Source: Nitrospira sp. (GTDB lineage Bacteria; Nitrospirota; Nitrospiria; Nitrospirales; Nitrospiraceae). Taken from it: a stretch of 47,105 bases of DNA. The translations under genes and the position numbers were made by a program. The notes under the pieces are model-generated. The model saw nothing but the letters and a program-made list of their open reading frames with translations, was not told the origin of the DNA and did not search any database. Where the stretch lies: positions 1 through 47,105 of the forward strand of contig JAICWG010000014.1 of assembly GCA_025934915.1 (NCBI GenBank), written 5' to 3'. This document shows positions 1 through 8,104 of this stretch, one piece after another; within the stretch, counting starts at the first letter, position 1; every line of letters starts with the position of its first letter.

Positions 1-1239
1 CAGCCCGACCGCAATCAGTGTATACAGGCCTTCTTTGATGGCCGCCACGAAAATGTAGAGTTTGCCGACAAACCCCGCCAGCGGTGGCACACCGGCCAGA
101 GACAGCAGGAACAGCAACATTGCGAACGCTAGAAACGGCGACCGTCTGTTTAAGCCTCGGTAATCCTCGATTTCATCTCTTCCAATGGCCTGACCGACCG
201 CAATCACGACGGCGAAGGCACCGATATTGGCAAACAGGTACGCCAGAAGATAAAACAAAATGGCATCGCTTCCCATTTTGGTGCCCGCCGCGAGACCGAT
301 CAACACATTCCCTACTTGGGCGATGCCCGAGTACGCCAGCAACCGTTTTATGTTGCGTTGTGCAATGGCCACGATATTGGCATAGGTCATCGACAGGATA
401 GACACAGCCACCAGGAAGGACACCCATAGCGGCTTGAACGTCACCAACGCCACCAGAAAAATGCGGAGCAAAATCGCGAAGGCCGCAGCTTTTGGAGCGA
501 TCGACAAAAAGGTCGTCACAGGAGTCGGAGCACCATGGTAGGTATCGGGAATCCATGAGTGGAATGGAACGGCGCCGATCTTAAATCCAAGGGAGGCAAA
601 GATCAGTAGAAACCCAATGATCAAGCCGGGTGTTGCCTGAGCGGACGCCATTTCAGAAAAGACAAGCTTGCCGGTTTCACCGTAGACGAGGCTGATCCCG
701 TAGGCGAGCAGACCGGCCGCAAAGACACCCAGGATAAAAAACTTAAGGCCTCCTTCGTTTGAAGCCAAATCATCACGCAGATACGACACCAAAATGTAGA
801 ACCCCAGCGTCGCAAACTCCAAGCTGACGAAGACGGACAGGAGATCGTTGGCGGACGCCATAAACATCATGCCGAGTGCCGCCATGACGACGAGACAATA
901 ATACTCCCCCTTGAAAAGAGTGAAGCGATTGACGTACTCAATTGAGGCGAGGATGACGAGTATCGTAGCCCCAAGAATAAAGATCTTGAAAAAGATCGCC
1001 ATGCGATCCAGCACAAACATATTGCCGAAGAGTGTGCCGGAAATATGATTGAGGTCAAACCACCCCAAACAACCGAGTGTGACCGCAAGACCGGCAATAC
1101 TGAGATAGGCCAGTCGCTCCTTGGGTAAGCGCGGAAGGGAAAAATCGACGATGAGGACGACACAAAGCCAGCAGGTCAGGAAGATCTCCGGCAATAAGAG
1201 CAGCAGATCGGAAAAGGTCATGTTCAACGAAAACGTCAT
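1..1239 (-). CDS. nuoN: NADH-quinone oxidoreductase subunit N (partial, C-terminus off the window)
   Basis: This is a membrane antiporter-like pump subunit of complex I, next to NuoK. I translated the minus strand by eye from ATG at 1239, which gives 413 codons without a stop to base 1. About 70-80 C-terminal residues are therefore missing compared with E. coli NuoN (about 485). Visible hallmarks are the TM5 glutamate in SLEF, the TM7 lysine in FKIGAVPFHSWIPD, the TM8 lysine in APKAAAF, the QRNIKRLLAYSGIAQ segment, and the TM12 lysine in GFVGKLYIF. The start overlaps the upstream nuoM2 stop as ATGA, and GAGGG lies just upstream, so translation is probably coupled. A second in-frame ATG at 1221 is a less likely start. 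The identity is secure. Confidence 0.93.
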   Translation of the reverse strand, partial: MTFSLNMTFSDLLLLLPEIFLTCWLCVVLIVDFSLPRLPKERLAYLSIAGLAVTLGCLGWFDLNHISGTLFGNMFVLDRMAIFFKIFILGATILVILASIEYVNRFTLFKGEYYCLVVMAALGMMFMASANDLLSVFVSLEFATLGFYILVSYLRDDLASNEGGLKFFILGVFAAGLLAYGISLVYGETGKLVFSEMASAQATPGLIIGFLLIFASLGFKIGAVPFHSWIPDTYHGAPTPVTTFLSIAPKAAAFAILLRIFLVALVTFKPLWVSFLVAVSILSMTYANIVAIAQRNIKRLLAYSGIAQVGNVLIGLAAGTKMGSDAILFYLLAYLFANIGAFAVVIAVGQAIGRDEIEDYRGLNRRSPFLAFAMLLFLLSLAGVPPLAGFVGKLYIFVAAIKEGLYTLIAVGL

Positions 1240-2942
1240 TCTCGACCCTCTCGTGAGACCTGAGGCGTATAGGGTATGGGCTTGTGTGCCGTCACCGGGG
1301 TAGAACTCATGTCTGGTGTTGTCGCCTTACCCGTCATCCCCAACCCTTCACCTGTTTCCGCGACTGGAACCACGAGCATAATCCTCGCGACCAATGGATC
1401 CACTCCGGAACGAACGACATCATATAAATGCATCGGAAAAATCCCGAACCCGATACTGATCGAGATCATGATCAACAGAGGCAGACGGTCGACCGTAGAA
1501 ATCGCATCATGCGCATGACTGTACTTTTGGTTCATGGGGCCGTAAAAAAGTCCGCGCATCATTTTGAACAGGTACGCCAAGGTCAGAACGATGCCCAGCA
1601 TGGCGACAATCACTTGGAGGGGATACTTATTCCAGCTCCCGACGATGATCATGATTTCCGCGATAAAATTCACCGTGCCGGGCATCCCGATCGACGCCAT
1701 ACAACCTACGACAAAACACGCCGAGATGAACGGCATCTTGTTCGAAAGGCCGCCCAATGAGGGGATGTCGCGCGTATGGGTCTGATCATAAACCCACCCG
1801 GCCATCGCGAAGAGCATGCCGGTCGCCATGGCATGGGCGAACATATAGATGACGGCGCCGCTCAAGCTGATGTAATTCAACGCCGCCATGCCTAAGAACA
1901 CATAGCCCATGTGACTGGAACTGGAATAGCCGATCACATACTTGGTGTCCTTGGCGTAAAATGCGACGAAGCCGCCATAAATAATGCTGAACATGCAAAG
2001 AACGGCAGCAATCGGCATCAGTTCCCTGGTCGTTTCAGGGAGAATTTCGAAGGCCACCCGAATAATGGAAAAGTGCCCGAGCTTCATCAAGACACCCGCG
2101 TGAAGCATGCTGGTTGCGGCCGGCGCCGCCGCATGGCCGACCGGAGACCACGAGTGCAACGGCCATATCGGAGCGATCGACGCAAAGCCGAAGAACACCA
2201 ACACCCAGATGATCCTGTCCAACGTCGTGCCGAGCGCGGGGATATTCATGAGATTGGCCTGCTCACGGAGCACCAGGATATCGAAGGTGTTCAGGCCGGA
2301 GTATTTATAGATGAGTAAAATGCCCATGAGCGCGACGACGGCAAACGCGGACAGGAAGAGCACCAGTTTCATTGCCGCGTATTCTTTGCTGTTCGATCCA
2401 AAGTTGAGGATAAATCCGACTGAGTCCCGCAATTTCAGATCTTCAGGATCGGTCATCTCCAAATACTTCTTGGTGTGGCTGCCCCACATCCCCAACAACA
2501 AGTACATCGGGATGACGGACATCTCGTAGAAGAAATAGAGGAAGAAGAGATCGAGGGACATGAATACGCCGATCGTGGCGGCGGCCAAGATCAGCAGCCA
2601 GATGTAAAACTCTTTGGTGCGGTCCTTGATATGCCACGAGACGAAGATGCCGGCAAACAACAAGATGGATGAGGCGAGCACAAGAGGCGTCCCGATCCCA
2701 TCCACACCAAGATGCAATGAAATGCCGAGCTGTTTCGACCATTCATACTTCTTGACGAACTGGAATCCGCCTTTCACCGGATCATAAGCATAAAAGAGAT
2801 AGAACGACGCCAGTAGCGAGACAAACGCGGCACTTGAGGCGATACTTCGAACGAGCAGGGGCTGTCGATTCGACACAAAAATCAGTGCCAAGGCTCCCGC
2901 GAAGGGAGCAAACAGGATATAGAGCAGTGCGTACTCTCCCAT
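1236..2942 (-). CDS. nuoM: Second NuoM-type proton-pumping subunit (NuoM2)
   Basis: This 568-residue antiporter-like subunit is the second of two consecutive NuoM-type genes. It keeps the TM5 glutamate (E140 in FFYEMSVIP), the TM8 lysine (K287 in GVLMKLGH) and the TM12 glutamate (E429 in NFIAEIM). At the position of the TM7 lysine found in the neighbouring NuoM (FAFKAP), this protein reads FASIAP, so the residue is Ile256. The usual HTWLPDA that follows is HSWSPVG here. It also has an extra hydrophilic stretch around 155-190 and a Pro/Thr-rich tail after about 525, so it is longer than E. coli NuoM (509). Its start lies 8 nt after the nuoM stop, and it overlaps nuoN by 4 nt. Complex I variants with a fourth pump have been described, including in Nitrospira. 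The role as an added pump is inferred from that work. Confidence 0.9.
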   Translation of the reverse strand: MGEYALLYILFAPFAGALALIFVSNRQPLLVRSIASSAAFVSLLASFYLFYAYDPVKGGFQFVKKYEWSKQLGISLHLGVDGIGTPLVLASSILLFAGIFVSWHIKDRTKEFYIWLLILAAATIGVFMSLDLFFLYFFYEMSVIPMYLLLGMWGSHTKKYLEMTDPEDLKLRDSVGFILNFGSNSKEYAAMKLVLFLSAFAVVALMGILLIYKYSGLNTFDILVLREQANLMNIPALGTTLDRIIWVLVFFGFASIAPIWPLHSWSPVGHAAAPAATSMLHAGVLMKLGHFSIIRVAFEILPETTRELMPIAAVLCMFSIIYGGFVAFYAKDTKYVIGYSSSSHMGYVFLGMAALNYISLSGAVIYMFAHAMATGMLFAMAGWVYDQTHTRDIPSLGGLSNKMPFISACFVVGCMASIGMPGTVNFIAEIMIIVGSWNKYPLQVIVAMLGIVLTLAYLFKMMRGLFYGPMNQKYSHAHDAISTVDRLPLLIMISISIGFGIFPMHLYDVVRSGVDPLVARIMLVVPVAETGEGLGMTGKATTPDMSSTPVTAHKPIPYTPQVSREGRE

Positions 2943-2950
2943 GGCGCGAC

Positions 2951-4510
2951 CTAATACCCTCTCCCGAATCGGTTGCCTTCTAGCGACACCTTCGTCTCCT
3001 GAGAGACTCGATCAACGAGCGCTTGGACAGATCCGTTCATGATTCGTAGGAACGGTGACGGATAGAGTCCTATCCAGAGAATCATGACTGACAATGATAC
3101 TGCAATGATCGTCTCGCGCGGCTGCAAGTCGCTCATTGTCCCCTTCACTGCCGCACCCAACGGCCCTAGCATCGAACGTTCGTAGTACCAGAGAAAATAT
3201 GCCGCCCCGAAAATCACTCCTAGAACGGCGACGCCGCCGAACCACCATTTGGCTGTGAACGCCCCCAAAAGAATGAGAAACTCACCGACAAAGCCGTTGG
3301 TGCCGGGAAGTCCGATCGACGCGAGTCCGATAATGAGAAAGAAGGTCGCCAGAAGAGGCATTTGCTTCGCCATCCCCCCGAATGCCGCCAACTGAGTCGT
3401 CTGCTGCCGAGAATAGAGAAACCCGGCGATAAAGAAGAGCCCCGCCGTGCTGAAGCCCAGATTGATCATCGTGAGCAAGCTGCCTTGCAAACCCTGGTAG
3501 TTCAACGCAAACAACCCTACGACGATAAAGCCAAGATGGCTGACGCTACTGTAGGCCAGCAAGCGCCGAAAATCGGCTTGAACCAAAGCCATCCAAGCTC
3601 CATAGAGAATCGCGCAGAGTCCGAGCACGATCACGACCATGACAACCGTCTCGCTTTTCGACGCATCGGGGAGCAAGGGGATGCTGAAGCGCATAAAACC
3701 GAACGTGCCCATTTTCAAACCCACCAAGACCACGGCCATTCCGATCGGACCCTCCAACAGCGCATCAGGCAGCCATGTGTGGAAGGGAAACACTGGAGCC
3801 TTGAACGCAAATCCTAGAAACATCAGCCAAAAGATGACGAGTTGCTGAGAGACCGGAATCGGCACCATCAGGAGATCGAGCAGATCAAACGAATAGATCT
3901 GATCCGTGTGATGCAACGAAGCCCATTGATGGTAATTGATGTTCAGCAACGCGATGCCCACCAGCATGAATACACTGCCCAAGAGCGTATACAGGACGAA
4001 CTTCAGCGCGGCATAGTGACGCTCGGCCCCCCCTCCCCAGAGTTTGATCAGGAAGTAGCTGGGAATCAGCATCAGCTCCCAGAACACGAAGAACAGGATC
4101 AAATCCAGGGACACGAAGATGCCCATCGTCGTCGTCTCGAGCGCCAACAGACACATCATGTAGAGCTTGATTTGGTGTCGGATCGTATCCCATGAGTAGA
4201 TCACCACCAAGACCGTCAGAAAAGCCGTGAGCCCGACGAACAATACGCTGATTCCATCGACTGCCAGGTGGTAGCTGATCCCTAGCGCAGGAATCCATCG
4301 GACACGCTCTGTGAACTGCATGGCGGCCGATTCCGGCACAAAACGCAGTAATACAAATACAGAGAGCGCAAGCTCCACCAACGCAATGGTGAGGGCTGAA
4401 GTCCGGACCATGTCCTCTTCGTCGATCACCCAGAGCACCGCCGCCCCGACAACCGGGAGAAATAGAATGCAGGACAGAATCGGAAATCCGGCTGTGAGTT
4501 CTTCGAGCAT
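2951..4510 (-). CDS. nuoM: NADH-quinone oxidoreductase subunit M
   Basis: This is a canonical membrane pump subunit of complex I, 519 residues against about 509 in E. coli. All four signature charges are present: E145 (TM5, FWELMLIPSYF), K237 (TM7, FAFKAPVFPFHTWLPDA), K266 (TM8, VGLKMGTFGF) and E410 (TM12, FVGEFLILLG). The QADFRRLLAYSSVSHLGF segment typical of the family is also there. It lies between nuoL and the second nuoM with short gaps, so it belongs to the same transcript. It serves here as the internal reference showing that the TM7 lysine loss is specific to NuoM2. Confidence 0.95.
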   Translation of the reverse strand: MLEELTAGFPILSCILFLPVVGAAVLWVIDEEDMVRTSALTIALVELALSVFVLLRFVPESAAMQFTERVRWIPALGISYHLAVDGISVLFVGLTAFLTVLVVIYSWDTIRHQIKLYMMCLLALETTTMGIFVSLDLILFFVFWELMLIPSYFLIKLWGGGAERHYAALKFVLYTLLGSVFMLVGIALLNINYHQWASLHHTDQIYSFDLLDLLMVPIPVSQQLVIFWLMFLGFAFKAPVFPFHTWLPDALLEGPIGMAVVLVGLKMGTFGFMRFSIPLLPDASKSETVVMVVIVLGLCAILYGAWMALVQADFRRLLAYSSVSHLGFIVVGLFALNYQGLQGSLLTMINLGFSTAGLFFIAGFLYSRQQTTQLAAFGGMAKQMPLLATFFLIIGLASIGLPGTNGFVGEFLILLGAFTAKWWFGGVAVLGVIFGAAYFLWYYERSMLGPLGAAVKGTMSDLQPRETIIAVSLSVMILWIGLYPSPFLRIMNGSVQALVDRVSQETKVSLEGNRFGRGY

Positions 4511-4535
4511 GGACGCAGCTTAGTCGGGTTAAGAT

Positions 4536-6512
4536 CTACATCTGCGCAAACAATTGAACGACAAGAGCCAGAAGGAAGAGCCCCGCCACGATGATGGCGG
4601 CATAATGATGGACCACTCCACTTTGCATCTTCCGACCTTCACGGGCCGCGAGATGGTTTCCATAGCCGATCACGTTGAGCCCAGCATAGACGATGTGCTT
4701 CTCGATCCATGTGGAGCCGGAAGCGCCCCAATCGGCGATCCGTTCCACTCCGCGCACGAGACCATCTATGACCGCACGATCGAACCAGTCAAGCATGGCG
4801 CCCAGACGTTTGAGCGGTTCGACGAAAATGAGATCATAGAGCTCATCAACATAATATTTGTTCAATAGGATCCGATACGCAGCGGAAAATCTCTCCGCCC
4901 ATCCTTCCGCAGTCGCCGGGCTCACAGCATAGAGAAAATGCGCGACTCCCCATCCCATCAAGGCAATGACGAGCGCACTGCTCATCAATAGAACTACTAT
5001 GCCGGCACCGGCCTCATGCTCGCCCCCAACCCCGACGACGGGTCCCAAAAATCCATGCAGCCAGCCATGCTCCGGAGGAAACCCCAAGATCAATCCTCCC
5101 ACGATCGAGAGAAAGGCAAGGATCATTAAGGGGCTGACCATGACCATCGGAGATTCATGCACATGCTCAGCCGTATGAGGATCCATCCGAGAAGAACCGT
5201 AGAATGTCAGATAGGTCAGACGAAACATATAAAAAGACGTCAGCAGAGCCCCACAAGCCGCCATGCTATACAGAAGATAGCGCTGATTGGCGAAAGCATG
5301 GGTCATAATTTCGTCTTTGCTCCAGAAGCCCGCTAGCGGAGGAAGCCCGGCGATCGCAATGGTGCCGATCAGAAATAACCGATGGGTCCAAGGAATTCGG
5401 CTGCTGAGTCCGCCCATCTTTCGGATATCCTGTTCCCCCGATAAGGCATGGATCACCGACCCGGCCGCCAGGAACAACAACGCTTTGAAAAACGCATGGG
5501 TCATGACATGAAAAACGGCCGCCGTATAGGCGCCGATCCCGCAACCGAGAAACATATACCCGAGCTGGCTCACCGTCGAATAGGCCAAAACACGTTTGAT
5601 ATCGGTCTGGACGAGTCCGATGGTCGCCGCAAACAAAGCGGTACCTCCACCGACGAACGCCACCATCGACATCGCGAACGGCGAGAGATCAAAGATCGCG
5701 TGATTACGGACGATCATGTAGACACCGGCGGTCACCATCGTTGCCGCATGGATCAATGCGCTCACCGGCGTCGGGCCTTCCATCGCATCGGGCAGCCATG
5801 TGTGGAGGGGCAGTTGCGCAGACTTCCCGATTGCACCCACGAGGAGGCAGAGAGCGATGGCGGTGGCCATGTCTGGAGACAGTTGCCCAGCCTGAGCAAA
5901 AACCTTTGTGTAGTCGAGAGTCTTAAAGTTGATAAAGACAAGAAATATGGCGATCAGAAATCCCGCGTCGCCGATCCGGTTGACGACGAACGCTTTGGAT
6001 GCTGCTTTGGCGGCGGAAACCTTGTCGTAGTAATACCCGATCAAGAGATATGAACAAAGCCCTACCCCTTCCCAACCGATAAAGAGCACGACATAGTTGT
6101 TCCCCATCACAAGAAGCAGCATGGAGACCATGAATAGATTCATGTAGGTGAAGAAGCGCGTGAATCCCGCTTCTCCATGCATATAACCGACGGAATAGAC
6201 GTGAATGAGAAACCCGACACCGGTGACGACCAGCAACCAAGCACAGGTCAGAGGATCAACCAGGTACGCTAAATTGATCGCAAGATCACCCCCGAAGATC
6301 CACGGATAGACAATAACTTCATGTGAAGTTCCCGTGCGCATGACATCGGTGAATACGCCGACCGTACAGAGAAACGATAGGCCGACCGACCCCCAGGCCA
6401 ATCGATGGGCCATGTCATGAGAGTAGCGGTGCCCGAGCAGTCCATTCACAAAGACCGCGAGCAGCGGGAAAACAGGAATCAATTTGATAAGGAGATCAGT
6501 CAAATCAGACAC
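4536..6512 (-). CDS. nuoL: NADH-quinone oxidoreductase subunit L
   Basis: This is the distal antiporter-like pump of complex I. It carries the long C-terminal lateral helix that braces the membrane arm. It has 658 residues against 613 in E. coli. Key residues are E148 (GWEGVGLCSY), K230 (IGKSAQLPLHTWLPDAMEG), H255 (ALIHAATMV), K343 (AFFKALLF) and D400 (FWSKDEIM). After the TM segment near 505-530, about 105 residues run to the final TM (638-657), longer than the E. coli linker. That is what a complex with a fourth pump would need. The start is GTG, because the in-frame codon at 6510-6512 reads GTG. The ribosome site is weak and a 135-nt gap separates it from nuoK. Confidence 0.95.
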   Translation of the reverse strand: MSDLTDLLIKLIPVFPLLAVFVNGLLGHRYSHDMAHRLAWGSVGLSFLCTVGVFTDVMRTGTSHEVIVYPWIFGGDLAINLAYLVDPLTCAWLLVVTGVGFLIHVYSVGYMHGEAGFTRFFTYMNLFMVSMLLLVMGNNYVVLFIGWEGVGLCSYLLIGYYYDKVSAAKAASKAFVVNRIGDAGFLIAIFLVFINFKTLDYTKVFAQAGQLSPDMATAIALCLLVGAIGKSAQLPLHTWLPDAMEGPTPVSALIHAATMVTAGVYMIVRNHAIFDLSPFAMSMVAFVGGGTALFAATIGLVQTDIKRVLAYSTVSQLGYMFLGCGIGAYTAAVFHVMTHAFFKALLFLAAGSVIHALSGEQDIRKMGGLSSRIPWTHRLFLIGTIAIAGLPPLAGFWSKDEIMTHAFANQRYLLYSMAACGALLTSFYMFRLTYLTFYGSSRMDPHTAEHVHESPMVMVSPLMILAFLSIVGGLILGFPPEHGWLHGFLGPVVGVGGEHEAGAGIVVLLMSSALVIALMGWGVAHFLYAVSPATAEGWAERFSAAYRILLNKYYVDELYDLIFVEPLKRLGAMLDWFDRAVIDGLVRGVERIADWGASGSTWIEKHIVYAGLNVIGYGNHLAAREGRKMQSGVVHHYAAIIVAGLFLLALVVQLFAQM

Positions 6513-6647
6513 AGTCTCGCGTCATTCTGAGGATGCACAGCTAGCCAACCGTGCTGCACGGTGCCGGAACCTAAAGCGTACTCTTGAGGGTACGTTGAGG
6601 GGTACGAGCCACCGACTGCACCGTTGGATGTGATGATCCACATCCTG
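6513..6647. other. nuoK-nuoL intergenic spacer
   Basis: This is the longest gap inside the nuo cluster. It contains short inverted repeats, for example ATGTG-atgatc-CACAT near 6628-6645, and tandem GGGTAC-like words near 6575-6605. No tract of Ts follows the hairpins on the minus strand, so it does not look like an intrinsic terminator. It may tune expression of nuoL-M-M2-N relative to nuoA-K. No small gene is visible. Confidence 0.4.
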
Positions 6648-6950
6648 CTACCACTTTAATAGGTTCATTTCATCCACGTTCGTAGAAATCTTGCTTCTGA
6701 ACACGACGATGATGATGGCCAAACCAACGGCCGCTTCGCCCGCCGCAATGGCGATGATGAACAGAGCCACCAGTTGCCCTGCCATAGATTCCAAATAATG
6801 TGAAAAGGCGACTAAATTGATGTTGGCCGCATTCATCATGATTTCAACCGACATCAGCACAATGATGAAGTTCCGCCTAACAAGCACACCCACAAGTCCC
6901 GTCATAAAAAGGATGGCGCTGACGGTTGTATAGGCGGACAGGGGAATCAT
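6648..6950 (-). CDS. nuoK: NADH-quinone oxidoreductase subunit K
   Basis: This small membrane subunit of complex I contributes to the proton path between the quinone module and the pumps. At 100 residues with three predicted membrane helices it is the usual family length. The two essential glutamates are present: E36 (SVEIMMNAANINLVAF) and E72 (AAGEAAVGLAI). Its start overlaps the nuoJ stop as ATGA (6947-6950), which implies translational coupling. Confidence 0.96.
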   Translation of the reverse strand: MIPLSAYTTVSAILFMTGLVGVLVRRNFIIVLMSVEIMMNAANINLVAFSHYLESMAGQLVALFIIAIAAGEAAVGLAIIIVVFRSKISTNVDEMNLLKW

Positions 6951-7474
6951 AACCGCTCTCTCTCCCTATCCAGCGGCTTCGGAGTCTTGGCCAGGACGAT
7001 CGCGCCGATAATGGCTCCGAGCAGAAAGATACCGACGATCTCAAACTGCAAGAGATGGTCGCTGAACATCTTGATGCCCACGGCGTATGTATTCCCATCT
7101 TGCAGCACGGCAGCGGCCGGAGTATCTCCCTTTGCCCCATCAAACGGAGACCGCAAGAGAAGGGACAGAACGTAGCCGCCCCCCACAACAGCGGGTCCGA
7201 GAATATACAGGGCCCAGGGGTGGAAATAACGTTCATCCGTTTTGAGATTCATCAACATCAACACAAAGAGGTACAGCACTAGAATGGCCCCGACGTAGAC
7301 GATGACTTGCACGGCCCACAGGAACTCCGCGTTTAGGAGGATGAACAGGCCGGAGACGTGCATGAGCAACACGAGCAAAGAGAGCGCGCAGTGAACAGGG
7401 TGACGCAAGGACACCGTCAAAACACCGGCGGCAATACTGACCACTGCAAAATAAGCGAAAAACATTCCGATCAT
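6947..7474 (-). CDS. nuoJ: NADH-quinone oxidoreductase subunit J
   Basis: This is a membrane subunit of complex I with 175 residues and about five hydrophobic helices. The family-typical motif VYVGAILVLYLFVLMLMN is present in the third helix. The C-terminal half holds a polar loop, then a helix (IVGIFLLGAIIGAIVLAK) and a short basic tail. It starts 9 nt after the nuoI stop and overlaps nuoK by 4 nt. Nothing unusual is seen. Confidence 0.95.
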   Translation of the reverse strand: MIGMFFAYFAVVSIAAGVLTVSLRHPVHCALSLLVLLMHVSGLFILLNAEFLWAVQVIVYVGAILVLYLFVLMLMNLKTDERYFHPWALYILGPAVVGGGYVLSLLLRSPFDGAKGDTPAAAVLQDGNTYAVGIKMFSDHLLQFEIVGIFLLGAIIGAIVLAKTPKPLDRERERL

Positions 7475-7483
7475 ATGCGCGGC

Positions 7484-8071
7484 TCAGCTCAGATGTTTGG
7501 GAGATGGTTGGGTCGACTTCTGTACCGACTGTGGAAAATAGTAGCGGTACTCGCGGCTCTGCTCGACATTTTTCTCCTGGTTGTGCGCATACAAATATTT
7601 CTTCCCATCATCGAGGTGGCGTTCGCCGATGTCGTATAACCGCTTCTTGTCGAACAGCAGACTGCGTTTGTCGTGGGTCGAGTATTCGTACATCTTGGTC
7701 ATCGCCAATGCGTTCACCGGACAGGCTTCGACACAATAGCCGCAGAACACACATTTTGTGATATCGATATAGAATTCACTGGCGTAACGCTGAAGCGGTC
7801 TGGCCGTATCCTCGGCGCTGATCACTTTGATGCAATGCGAAGGGCAGGCGACCTCGCAGAGATCACAGCCCACGCACCGTTCGCGTCCATCATCGTATCG
7901 AAGCAAGCCAAGCGCACCGCGATGTGCATCTGGGATCGTTCGTTGCTCCCGCGGATACTGAAACGTCATCGGTCGATGAAGCATATGTCGAAACGTGACC
8001 TTCATCGCGTCCCAAATCTCATAGAATAATGCGGCATGGAGGATTTTCTTGGTCAGCGCGGCGACACTCAT
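7484..8071 (-). CDS. nuoI: NADH-quinone oxidoreductase subunit I (2x[4Fe-4S])
   Basis: This peripheral-arm ferredoxin-like subunit carries clusters N6a and N6b and passes electrons from NuoG toward NuoB. It has 195 residues with two complete CxxCxxCxxxCP motifs: C66/C69/C72/C76 and C107/C110/C113/C117. The tail after residue 150 is polar and longer than in short NuoI homologues. It follows nuoG by 33 nt. In most bacterial nuo operons nuoH sits between these two genes, and there is no room for it here. Confidence 0.95.
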   Translation of the reverse strand: MSVAALTKKILHAALFYEIWDAMKVTFRHMLHRPMTFQYPREQRTIPDAHRGALGLLRYDDGRERCVGCDLCEVACPSHCIKVISAEDTARPLQRYASEFYIDITKCVFCGYCVEACPVNALAMTKMYEYSTHDKRSLLFDKKRLYDIGERHLDDGKKYLYAHNQEKNVEQSREYRYYFPQSVQKSTQPSPKHLS

Positions 8072-8104
8072 CGTAGGTTCCTCGTCACGGACGTAGATAT
8101 CCGC

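Noticed and set aside
1276..6053. Many long plus-strand frames opposite the nuo genes
   Set aside because: They have basic, low-complexity translations without motifs, lie entirely antisense to clear nuo genes, and lack ribosome sites.
8072..8104. A possible remnant of nuoH between nuoG and nuoI
   Set aside because: Only 33 nt are available, with no NuoH-like sequence.
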